In this document: positions 29,338 to 37,622 of the stretch, one piece after another
Position numbering within the stretch: position 1 is the first letter of the stretch
Layout: each line of letters opens with the position of its first letter
Assembly (NCBI GenBank): GCA_028284485.1
Contig: JANQRQ010000039.1
Location: 38,790 to 102,789 of the forward strand
Direction: 5' to 3'
Length of the DNA stretch: 64,000 bases
DNA from: Planctomycetaceae bacterium
GTDB lineage: Bacteria > Planctomycetota > Planctomycetia > Planctomycetales > Planctomycetaceae
Notes under the pieces: generated by a model
Told to the model about the DNA's origin: nothing
The model's database searches: none
What the model saw: the letters and a program-made list of their open reading frames with translations, nothing else
Translations under genes and position numbers: made by a program

Positions 29338-30024
29338 ATGTTACGAGTGATGGCCGTTATTGGACTCAGTATTGCTGTCGGATCATTGGCAGCCGTTTAC
29401 ACCACTTATTCGAACACCGAAGTGTCGGCCAACGCGTCATCCACAGCGGACACAGTCCCGGAGCACGTTGCCGAATCGACCGCTACGGCAAAGGCAGTTG
29501 AAGCATCCGCAGCCAGTCGCGTCGCCGCGGCTCGCGTCGCCCAGGAAGAAAGTCGCCGGAAAGCAGAACAGATGCTCGCCGAACTCAGCAACGAAAGCAC
29601 GCGCAACTATCGTTCAGCGAACCGCTCGCTTGGTTCGGTCAACAAAGACTTCCTCTCGAGATCCTTACCGACGACCCAAAAGATTCGTGCCGTTGCCATC
29701 AATCAACATGCGCCAAAAATCTCCAGCGCAGTCAGACGTGCCGGGCGATCCGGCAAGAAAGTCTTTGTCTTATTCACTTCCAAATCGTGTATTTGGTGCC
29801 GGCGTCTCGAGACACAAGTTTTGAACGATGCCAACGTCAAGCGCAATATGGCCGAGTATGTGACCTGCTATGTCGATATCAACCGAGAAAGTTCGACCGC
29901 GAACAAGTACCTCATCAAACATAGCGTGCCGCAATACATGATTCTTGACGGCAACGGACGGCTCGAGAAAAGCGAAATGGGTTTCCAGGAAGCCAACGAT
30001 TTTCTCGACTGGATCGGTTCGTGA
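29338..30024 (+). CDS. Membrane-anchored thioredoxin-like protein
   Basis: A signal or anchor helix (MAVIGLSIAVGSLAAVYTTY) precedes an Ala/Glu-rich linker, then a thioredoxin fold from about residue 125. The redox motif is CIWC at 151-154, in the context VFVLFTSKSCIWCRRLE. A cis-Pro region VPQYMILDGNGRLEK follows. It resembles planctomycete thioredoxin_7-type proteins that act in the periplasm. A GGGGAGAG ribosome-binding site lies just before the ATG. It may serve in disulfide reduction or cytochrome maturation, but no partner is apparent next to it. Confidence 0.85.
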   Translation: MLRVMAVIGLSIAVGSLAAVYTTYSNTEVSANASSTADTVPEHVAESTATAKAVEASAASRVAAARVAQEESRRKAEQMLAELSNESTRNYRSANRSLGSVNKDFLSRSLPTTQKIRAVAINQHAPKISSAVRRAGRSGKKVFVLFTSKSCIWCRRLETQVLNDANVKRNMAEYVTCYVDINRESSTANKYLIKHSVPQYMILDGNGRLEKSEMGFQEANDFLDWIGS

Positions 30025-30269
30025 TGGCCCCACGGCAAAATCTCACGAGTCGCGGCCGATGATTGTGCTAGTATCGCCGATGCGACTTCGACTGGAGTCC
30101 GCCGCATTGCTCGTTTGAAATCTGCGATGCCACGTTTCCGCGCAGCGCTCAGTGCATGGAATTCGGCATCGGCGTTGCCTATAACGGAATGAGGCTCGTT
30201 TTGGCCTCCTATGCTGTCTATCAAGACGATGAGGCCCGATCATTTCCCGAAATCGCCATTCAACAGGTT

Positions 30270-31196
30270 ATGACAGACTTCGACGACCAGCTTGCCGATG
30301 AAGCGCCGTTGGACGACCCGACCGCTTTGGCCCAATTTGGGCGGTTGGAAGTGGTCGCCCGGTTGGTTGTCGATGGCTACATCATGGGGCTGCACAAAAG
30401 CCCATTCAAAGGAGCCAGCGTCGAGTTTGTCGAGCACCGCCAATACTACCCCGGCGATGAAATTCGCCATATCGATTGGCGTGCTTTCGGCAAGACCGGA
30501 AAGTACTACATCAAAGAGTTTGAAGACGAAACAAATCTTCGCTGCTACTTGGTGTTGGATGCATCCGGCAGCATGGCCTATGGTTCCTCGACCATTTCCA
30601 AGTTCGACTACGCGCGACAATTGGCATCGGCATTGGGTTACCTGCTGCTGCGTCAAAGGGATGCGGTCGGACTGCTCACGTTTGACGACAACATTCGCGA
30701 TCTTGTGGAACCCTCGACCAATCCTCAAAACTTTCAGCAATTGACCAACTGCTTGGAACAGGCCGCACCCGGCGGAGAAACTTCGTTGGCATCCGCCTTC
30801 GAGCGACTCGTACCAGTCATTAAACGCCGCAGCCTGATTGTCGTGCTCAGTGATTTCTTCGATTCGGTCGCCCCGCTGTCCGCTGCCCTGAAACGGCTAC
30901 GGCATTCTGGCCACGAACTGATCTTGTTTCATGTTGTTGCACCGGAAGAGGAAGAATTTCCGTTCGATCGGTTGACCGAGTTTCGCAGCCTCGAGAACAG
31001 TTCCGCCCATCAGCGCGTCGATCCGCGTCGACTTCGTCAGCTTTATCTCGAAAACTACGAGCGATTCTGTCAGGAATTGCAGATGAATTGCTCCAATTTC
31101 GGAGTCGACTACCAGAAACTGATCACCAGCGACCCGTACCACAAAGCGCTCGCATCCTACCTCAACGCCCGAGCACGCCGGCGGACCAAGGTTTGA
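30270..31196 (+). CDS. DUF58 family protein
   Basis: The 308-residue protein carries the DUF58 core: SVEFVEHRQYYPGDEIRHID, WRAFGKTGKYYIKEFEDE, and a von Willebrand A-like MIDAS motif DASGSM. DUF58 proteins usually accompany MoxR-type AAA ATPases and BatA-like membrane proteins. No MoxR gene is visible in this window, and the neighbours are a thioredoxin-like gene and the GTPase pair. The internal ATG (MTDFDDQL) was chosen because family members start at this point; the 38 codons upstream lack similarity. Confidence 0.9.
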   Translation: MTDFDDQLADEAPLDDPTALAQFGRLEVVARLVVDGYIMGLHKSPFKGASVEFVEHRQYYPGDEIRHIDWRAFGKTGKYYIKEFEDETNLRCYLVLDASGSMAYGSSTISKFDYARQLASALGYLLLRQRDAVGLLTFDDNIRDLVEPSTNPQNFQQLTNCLEQAAPGGETSLASAFERLVPVIKRRSLIVVLSDFFDSVAPLSAALKRLRHSGHELILFHVVAPEEEEFPFDRLTEFRSLENSSAHQRVDPRRLRQLYLENYERFCQELQMNCSNFGVDYQKLITSDPYHKALASYLNARARRRTKV

Positions 31197-31258
31197 AACC
31201 GACGCGTTGCATCTCGAAAACGAGAACGCATTCCATCCGGGTCACCAATCGCCTGCTA

Positions 31259-31342
31259 CAGCGTATTACGCTGACTTGTGGCCGCGACAACCGTGTTTTG
31301 TTCTGTGATGGCTGGCTCCCACGAGCCAGAATCGCCCACAAG
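31259..31342 (+). repeat. Dispersed structured repeat, copy 3 (84 nt)
   Basis: Same 84-nt length, 32 identical 5' bases and terminal CCACAAG. The inner hairpin is perfect here (CTGGCTC-CCAC-GAGCCAG). The copy lies between the DUF58 gene and the GTPase promoter, both genes facing the same way. A trailing segment AATCGCTCTAGACCGC resembles that after copy 2. Confidence 0.85.
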
Positions 31343-31512
31343 AAAAAATAAATCGCTCTAGACCGCCGGTGTTACACGATTTCCCGCTGCAATCGGCTTT
31401 GATTGACCTGAATTCTGGCAACATGTAAGAACGGCACAAAAATACGTAAAGATTGCGAGGTTTCCAGCGAATAGAGAAGTTGCAAACCGTTACATGGCCG
31501 GCAGTTTCGATG

Positions 31513-31521
31513 TGTTATAAT
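31513..31521 (+). promoter_or_regulatory. Extended -10 promoter for the GTPase pair
   Basis: TGTTATAAT is a perfect extended -10 element (TGn plus TATAAT). It lies about 48 bp before the first GTPase start codon, giving a 5' leader of roughly 40 nt. No good -35 hexamer is visible, as expected for extended -10 promoters. Confidence 0.6.
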
Positions 31522-31568
31522 TCAGGCAGCGGTCGAATCGACACCCGTCGCTTCCAAGAGTCCATAGG

Positions 31569-33476
31569 ATGCAAACGACCTATTCAGATTGTGCGCGAGA
31601 AATCGCACGCTTGTACGAGGCACTACATCAACTCGAACGAGATTGCTCGGTCCTTCGCATCGATCCATTGGCCGGGCGAGAGTGGTTCGAGTTGTTGACG
31701 CAGAAGTTGCGCCCGCAACTCTCCGACGATGCGTACCTCGTTGCAGCCGTGGTGGGGGGAACGAACCTCGGCAAGAGTGTGATTTTTAATCACATCGCCA
31801 GTTGTCGCGCCAGTGGGACCAGCCCATTAGCATCGGGAACTAAGCATCCTGTTTGTTTAGTCCCGCCGCGTTTTTCTGAGGACCATCATCTTTCCTCGAT
31901 CTTTACAGGATTCACACTGCAGGAATGGACCGACCCGGATGCCGCTTTGCGTGAAGACGAAACCGATTATCTGTTCTGGCAAAGCAGCGAGAAGACGGCT
32001 GAGAACCTCTTGGTCCTCGACACTCCCGATATCGACAGCGACGCGAAAGTGAACTGGCTTCGTGCCGACAAGATTCGTCGATGTGCCGACGTCTTAATCG
32101 CAGTCCTCACCCAGCAAAAGTATAACGATGCGGCCGTTAAGCAGTTCTTTCGCAAAGCCGCACACGAAGACAAAGCCGTTATCGTCGTCTTCAATCAATG
32201 CCAACTTCCCGACGACGAAAGCTACTGGCCTTTGTGGATGCAAACATTCTGCCGCGAGACAGGCGTTCATCCCGAATACATCTATATCGCTCCCAACGAC
32301 CGCGGGGCGGCAGAATCGCTTGAACTTCCCTTCTACGAAAGAGAATGGCCGGCCCCAACTGCAGACAACGCTGATGACGCCGACCAAGTACACTCGTCGC
32401 CGCCTTGCGATTTGAGCGATGTGCTTTCCCGGTTGCATTTCGGCGAGATCAAAATGCGCACACTGCGTGGTTCCTTAAACCAGTTGACCTCCGACGACGA
32501 AGGAGTCCCCGCGTATCTCGACGAAATCCGACGGCGCAGTTCTGAATACCAATCGGCTGCGGAACTTCTGACGTCTCGAAATCTAACCGAAATCGATAAC
32601 TGGCCGACACTGCCAAACTCGCTGTTCGTTAAAGAAATTCGCGATTGGTGGAGCACTCAACGTCAAGGCTGGTCGTCGAAAGTCCACGGCTTTTACAATT
32701 CACTGGGCTCAGGAATCACATGGCCTTTCCGAGCAGCCCGTGACAAATTCGGCACCCCACGAGAAAGTGCGGCAGCGAAATATCAGCATCAGGAATGGGA
32801 AGCCATATTGATCGCCGTGGAACGTGTGCTGCAGCGCCTCCAGCAGTTTCAGGAACTTGGCAGCGAACTACTGCGGCCGCATCTCGCCCAAGCTCTTTCC
32901 GGTAGTTCCCGCAGTGAATTGCTGGCGACGCTGCAAGCCGAGCATGAAGAAAGGGACCTCGAACAGGAGTTGGGGAAACTCGTCGCTGATGAATTAGCAT
33001 CCTTTCGTGAGGAAAGTCCGCAATTTTATCGGGTTGTCAAGCACCTCGATGTTTGGGCTGCAGCTGCCCGACCGGCCGTCTCGATTGCGTTTTTTGTTAC
33101 AGGATTCGGACCAGCAGGCGATGCGGCAGCCCAATTGGCTGCCAACACGGTGTTGCAGTCAGCCGCTCACGTCGCCGGAGATGTCGCCGGCGGAACCGTT
33201 GTCGCAGCTGCCGGCGAAACGGCCCTCAGTACAACCGCCTCGACTAGTGCCGGATATATCGAAGCCAAGTTCCACCGGCTGCATCAGGCATTTACTCAGC
33301 AGCGCGTCGAATGGTTGGCGGAGTGTCTCAATCAGCACTTACTGGGAACACTTCCCGCAGAATTGCAGAAGGCAGCTGCGATCCCGCAATCAACCAGTTT
33401 TCAAAGTGTAGCTGATAGCGTGGCGTCACTTTCGCATCGACTACAAAATGAACCGGAGCAACAGGTATTACGTTGA
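31569..33476 (+). CDS. Dynamin-like or HSR1-type P-loop GTPase, first of a tandem pair
   Basis: This 635-residue protein has a P-loop GGTNLGKS at residues 63-70. The G3-like motif is DTPD (151-154, Asp in place of the usual Gly), followed by CADVLIAVLTQQKYNDAAV. The G4 position reads NQCQ (209-212), so guanine recognition may be altered. The region 290-490 is helical and coiled-coil-rich. Residues 497-555 are Ala/Gly-rich and hydrophobic, suggesting membrane insertion. Its paralogue is encoded directly downstream. Membrane remodelling or a large GTPase role is plausible but unproven. Confidence 0.82.
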   Translation: MQTTYSDCAREIARLYEALHQLERDCSVLRIDPLAGREWFELLTQKLRPQLSDDAYLVAAVVGGTNLGKSVIFNHIASCRASGTSPLASGTKHPVCLVPPRFSEDHHLSSIFTGFTLQEWTDPDAALREDETDYLFWQSSEKTAENLLVLDTPDIDSDAKVNWLRADKIRRCADVLIAVLTQQKYNDAAVKQFFRKAAHEDKAVIVVFNQCQLPDDESYWPLWMQTFCRETGVHPEYIYIAPNDRGAAESLELPFYEREWPAPTADNADDADQVHSSPPCDLSDVLSRLHFGEIKMRTLRGSLNQLTSDDEGVPAYLDEIRRRSSEYQSAAELLTSRNLTEIDNWPTLPNSLFVKEIRDWWSTQRQGWSSKVHGFYNSLGSGITWPFRAARDKFGTPRESAAAKYQHQEWEAILIAVERVLQRLQQFQELGSELLRPHLAQALSGSSRSELLATLQAEHEERDLEQELGKLVADELASFREESPQFYRVVKHLDVWAAAARPAVSIAFFVTGFGPAGDAAAQLAANTVLQSAAHVAGDVAGGTVVAAAGETALSTTASTSAGYIEAKFHRLHQAFTQQRVEWLAECLNQHLLGTLPAELQKAAAIPQSTSFQSVADSVASLSHRLQNEPEQQVLR

Positions 33477-33576
33477 TCTATTCGGACAGATTCGTTTCGA
33501 GTCCCCAGCGAATCGCCAATCAAAAACCAATGCTGAGCCAACTCGTCAACCAAATTCCCAAAATGGATGTCCGATA

Positions 33577-35388
33577 ATGAGTCGACCGGAACTGGAACAA
33601 TTGGAACTGTTTGCCCAAGTCGATGAACTCGTGCGTCGACTTGCGCAATGGGCCGATGAGGAATCCCCCTGGGAACCAATGAACCGGTGTGCGGCGTTAG
33701 TTCGTCGATTGCTGACTCGGCTCGAAACGCTTCGTATTCGACTGGAAGCCCCGTTAGTCGTTGCGACATTCGGCGGTACGGGGACAGGAAAAAGCTCATT
33801 GGTCAATGCGCTCGTGGGACGCGAGATTACACGCACCGGACGCGAACGCCCCACCACGACTCAGCCGGTTTTGATCGCTCACCCGGAGATCGAGTTGGAT
33901 GCGCTCGGGTTACCGCTTGACGAACTCTCGATCGTGCGCTGCGATTCCGCCATGCTCCGGGATATTATTCTCATCGATTGCCCCGATCCTGATACCAGCG
34001 AAACCGAGTCGCCGGGAAGCAACCTCGAACGGTTGCATCGCTTTCTGCCGCATTGCGATGTTCTCATTTACACGTCGACCCAACAAAAATACCGCTCGGC
34101 GCGGGTGGCCGACGAGTTGGGTCAAGCTGCAACGGGATGCCGATTGTGCTTCGTGCAAACTCATGCAGACATCGATGATGATATCCGCGAAGACTGGCGG
34201 TTACAGTTGGACAGCGACTACGACGTGCCCGATGTCTTCTTTGTCGATTCGGTTCGCGCATTGCAGGAGCAGATCGCTGGAAAGCGCCCCACAGGAGACT
34301 TTGCAAAACTGCAAGATTTGTTAGGAACTCGATTAGCTGCATCCGCCCGCGTCGGCATTCGCCGCGCCAACCTACTCGACTTGATCGATGGAGCACTCAA
34401 GCATTGCAAGTCTCAATTCGACGACGGAATTGCTTCGCTTGACCAATTGGAAACAGTTTTGACCGAGCAACGGCAACAGCTCGTCGATTCGTTAACAACG
34501 CAGCTCCGCGACGAATTGCAATCGAGCCGCCATCTTTGGGAGCGACGGCTATTAAGCTCGGTCACCAATACCTGGGGATTCAGCCCGTTTTCGTCCGTGT
34601 TGAGATTCTACAACGGTTTAGGAAATCTTATCGCATCGTCGACCATGCTGCGGGCCCGAACATCGGCCCAAGTCGCGTTGATCGGTGCCGTGCAAGGAAC
34701 ACGTTGGCTTTCAGCTCGTCAGAAGGAACGAGAGGCCGAAACCCAATTGGAGCAATTATCATCCTTCGGCCTCGACGATGCGATGTTGCGAAAGTCACAG
34801 CTGGTGGTCGCGGGTTACCTGCAAGAGGCGCAACTCGACCCCGGCCTTGTGGAGCAATCGTCTATCGACAATTTGCGTCACGAAGCCGTTCTCGTTGAAG
34901 GACGTTTTCTGGGAGATGCCGGCCGTCGAATCGATCGAATTATCGAACACCTCACCAAGCAAAATTCCGGGATTTTCGTCCGAGCGATTTACGAACTGCT
35001 GTTCTTAACGTTCGTCGGGTTCGTGCTCTATCGTGTGGGGCGAAATTTCTTCTTCGATTCGTTTCTTCACGATGCCCCGCTGCTGACCGTCGATTTCTAC
35101 GTTTCCGCGGGCGTCTTCTTCGCCCTGTGGTCGGGCGTGTTAGTCATGTTCTTTACACGGAGGCTTCGCCGCGGACTATCTCGGGAGATTGACAGTTTAG
35201 CAACCGAGTTGGCCGCCAGCCGCATGTCCCAGGGACTCTTCCCGGAAGTCGAAAACGCCTGCCGAGAACTACAACATCAACGTGAGCGGCTGGAAATGCT
35301 CACGGCGACAACCTCCAAGCTCCGTGCCCAAGTCGCGGGAACCACCGGATTAGGCACGCCGGTGGGGACACGCGTCGGCAGCCTGTAA
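33577..35388 (+). CDS. Dynamin-like or HSR1-type P-loop GTPase, second of a tandem pair
   Basis: This 603-residue paralogue of the upstream GTPase has the P-loop GGTGTGKS (66-73) and the G3-like motif DCPD (134-137). It shares the CDVLIYTSTQQKY segment, and its G4 is THAD (195-198), closer to canonical than in the partner. Two membrane helices lie near residues 470-530 (LLFLTFVGFVLYRVG and VSAGVFFALWSGVLVMFF), with a C-terminal coiled coil after them. The ATG after the overlap zone was preferred. An alternative ATG 43 codons earlier overlaps the first gene and has no ribosome-binding site. Confidence 0.85.
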   Translation: MSRPELEQLELFAQVDELVRRLAQWADEESPWEPMNRCAALVRRLLTRLETLRIRLEAPLVVATFGGTGTGKSSLVNALVGREITRTGRERPTTTQPVLIAHPEIELDALGLPLDELSIVRCDSAMLRDIILIDCPDPDTSETESPGSNLERLHRFLPHCDVLIYTSTQQKYRSARVADELGQAATGCRLCFVQTHADIDDDIREDWRLQLDSDYDVPDVFFVDSVRALQEQIAGKRPTGDFAKLQDLLGTRLAASARVGIRRANLLDLIDGALKHCKSQFDDGIASLDQLETVLTEQRQQLVDSLTTQLRDELQSSRHLWERRLLSSVTNTWGFSPFSSVLRFYNGLGNLIASSTMLRARTSAQVALIGAVQGTRWLSARQKEREAETQLEQLSSFGLDDAMLRKSQLVVAGYLQEAQLDPGLVEQSSIDNLRHEAVLVEGRFLGDAGRRIDRIIEHLTKQNSGIFVRAIYELLFLTFVGFVLYRVGRNFFFDSFLHDAPLLTVDFYVSAGVFFALWSGVLVMFFTRRLRRGLSREIDSLATELAASRMSQGLFPEVENACRELQHQRERLEMLTATTSKLRAQVAGTTGLGTPVGTRVGSL

Positions 35389-35405
35389 ACGTCATAGGAA
35401 TTGGC

Positions 35406-35430
35406 TCGCTGGTGCGAAATCAGCCAGCGA
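35406..35430. terminator. Hairpin between convergent genes
   Basis: A seven-base stem TCGCTGG/CCAGCGA closes an eleven-base loop, between the convergent GTPase and BRCT-like genes. No T-run follows, so it is a candidate only. Confidence 0.4.
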
Positions 35431-35510
35431 TGCGCTGCCTCGATTCCCGGGCGCAAAGTCACACCGCGGGATTCTCGCTTTTGATGTCAGAAGTTTTCGC
35501 AGCAGTGACT

Positions 35511-37037
35511 TTATCGTTCGCTGCTGTAAGCCCCACTGGTGGCGCCGGTCGACGCTTCGTCCTGTTTCTTGAGCGGTCGACGGCGGCTGAACAGACCGGA
35601 AACTTGACCCGACGATTGTCGATTCCCCGGTCCATAGCCGGTCGTCGCCGTACTGTGTGCACCTTGGTGCAAGTTGTACGGACGGTTTTCGCCCGGACGG
35701 TACAATCGGCGTTGCGGCCGGTAACCGATATACGACAAGAAGTCGTTGAGCGACAGGATCCGCGTGCCGCGAAGGCGAGCTTCTTCCACCATCTCCTGGT
35801 GCCCGTCAATGATCTTTTGGTAGATGTCCTTTTCTTCCTGAATCGTGGTATCGGTCGGGCTGGGAATCTCGCCCACGATTAAGAACTTGGTGTGCACATC
35901 AATGCCATCGCCGTGACGGACACCTTCATCATCGACTTCGTTGTCGATGATCGATCCGCTTGCGGTCACCAAATCATGAAACTGCGGGCGGTCGTACTGG
36001 CCATCTGCATCTAAGTCGATCAATCCCACGACAGAAAATCGCTCCTGCCGTCCGGGGCTCCAAAGTGCGGTGTAAATCGGATCATCGCTGGCAATCGGGC
36101 GGTAAATATCTTGGTCGAGAACACGAGCCTGAGCCAAATGCGGACCAACAATGTGAGTTACCTCGATGGCTCCTTTGATATCCTCTTCACCCCGTGCGAC
36201 ACCCTGATGGCCTTTGGTGTAAACGGCAAATGTCGTTCGTTCCGAAAGATTGTCAGCTTCGCCCAAGTTGATCCAGACCAATTTGTTGATGTGGTCGACG
36301 GAGCGGATGACGCCATCGGGAACTTCAAAGCTAACTTTCAACAGTTCATCGACTCGACTACGCAACTCATCGTTGATTGTCGACAACTGGGCAATCCGCT
36401 GAGTCGCCGATTTTTGCTCCTGGCTCCTCAGGTCTTGCTCACGGGTCAAATCTTGCTGCAAATCGTTGACGGAAGTCCGCAGGTCGTTGATTTGGCGATC
36501 TTTGGCCTTCAACTCCTCGTCTTTAGTGGCCGCCAAGGCTTTCAAATCAGCATCGGTCTTGTCGTGGGCATCGGTGTGCTGCTTGATTTGCTCGGCGGTG
36601 TTTGCCTGCAGTGCCAACAGCGTAGCTTTCCGCTGATCAAGTTCCGTTTGCAACTTGGCCAGTTCCGCTTCGCGATTGTTGAGCTCTTCTCGAAGCTTGA
36701 TAATCGTGGCAATCGCCGTGCCCTGCCTCAGGTTCCCGCCGAAGCGATTCATATCGGCTCGGGCCTTGCCAATCGCCGTGTTCACGTTGTCTTCGTCGCC
36801 AACTCCAACTTCGTCGAGCGGAACACCAAGCACATCTTTCAGGGCTTGGACGTCTTCATCGAGATTGCGGCGATCCGTTTCCGCAGCAGTTAGTTCTTCG
36901 GTCTTTTTCGCGTTTTCAGCAGCGAGCTCGCTGTAGTCACTACGACCAATGAAAAATGCGACGATGAAAATCACCGCGAACATCCAACCAATGATCATTG
37001 CGATGTGCACACCAGTCGTTCTGCCGGAAGACGCCAT
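35511..37037 (-). CDS. Membrane-anchored coiled-coil protein with BRCT-like C-terminal region
   Basis: One N-terminal membrane helix (MIIGWMFAVIFIVAFFIG) is followed by about 200 residues of coiled coil (many Leu/Glu/Lys heptads). A beta-rich domain comes next. Then a region with the order of a BRCT domain appears: FSVVGLIDLDADG, HDLVTASGSIID, TKFLIVGEIP, HQEMVEEARLRGTRILSLNDFL. The C-terminal 80 residues are basic, Gly/Ser/Arg-rich and probably disordered. GGGGAA lies just upstream of the chosen ATG, and a start 15 codons earlier was rejected. Function is unknown; anchoring of nucleic-acid or signalling factors is speculative. Confidence 0.82.
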   Translation of the reverse strand: MASSGRTTGVHIAMIIGWMFAVIFIVAFFIGRSDYSELAAENAKKTEELTAAETDRRNLDEDVQALKDVLGVPLDEVGVGDEDNVNTAIGKARADMNRFGGNLRQGTAIATIIKLREELNNREAELAKLQTELDQRKATLLALQANTAEQIKQHTDAHDKTDADLKALAATKDEELKAKDRQINDLRTSVNDLQQDLTREQDLRSQEQKSATQRIAQLSTINDELRSRVDELLKVSFEVPDGVIRSVDHINKLVWINLGEADNLSERTTFAVYTKGHQGVARGEEDIKGAIEVTHIVGPHLAQARVLDQDIYRPIASDDPIYTALWSPGRQERFSVVGLIDLDADGQYDRPQFHDLVTASGSIIDNEVDDEGVRHGDGIDVHTKFLIVGEIPSPTDTTIQEEKDIYQKIIDGHQEMVEEARLRGTRILSLNDFLSYIGYRPQRRLYRPGENRPYNLHQGAHSTATTGYGPGNRQSSGQVSGLFSRRRPLKKQDEASTGATSGAYSSER

Positions 37038-37622
37038 ATCAGTTCCCCTATTTGAGCGTAGCGAGAAAACCAATCGACACACGCGCCCCCACTATGGGAC
37101 GCTGACTATCGATCAAAAGTTCCACGCAAGACTCAGTTTGAGAGATTTAATTGCAAACAAGATTGGTAACCGGCGGGCATGTGGATGCACGTCCCCCGAC
37201 ACGGTTCACAAAGATTGGTCCTCGTGGGCCGAACTGGCAGACCGATAAATTGCCCATTCGCCCTTAAATCGTCCTATCTTAAAAGTTTAAAAGGGCATAG
37301 GGCAGTGTCAAGAACCTTTCCGCTTGCTTGGCTCTCATGGCGTAAATACCGCCAAAAATGGGGTTTTGTGCACCGATTATCGGGATTGGTTTCCCCCAAA
37401 CAACGTCAATACCGGCGATTCTATCGCTCCGGTTCCTACCCGACTCGAGCCCCCTCGACATGATTCCAGGGCAACGCCGAATGGCCCCGCACGACAGAAG
37501 GTCCGTAATTTCCGAGGACTCTCGTGTCGCCGGTGGCGTCTTCGGCGGACTCTCCACATAATGTCGGCACTAAGGCTGCCGACCGATTCTCTTCAGTTAT
37601 TGACACTGCGTAGCAGGATGAC
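37038..37622. other. Divergent intergenic region upstream of polA
   Basis: About 585 bp with no convincing gene. An interrupted inverted repeat at 37251-37304 (TGCCC...GCCCTT with AAGGGC...GGGCA) forms a possible hairpin. The region should carry promoters for polA and the BRCT-like gene. Confidence 0.5.

Noticed and set aside
36111..36893. 260-codon plus-strand frame inside the BRCT-like gene
   Set aside because: It is antisense to a coiled-coil region with strong coding features and a good start on the minus strand, and it has no family features of its own.
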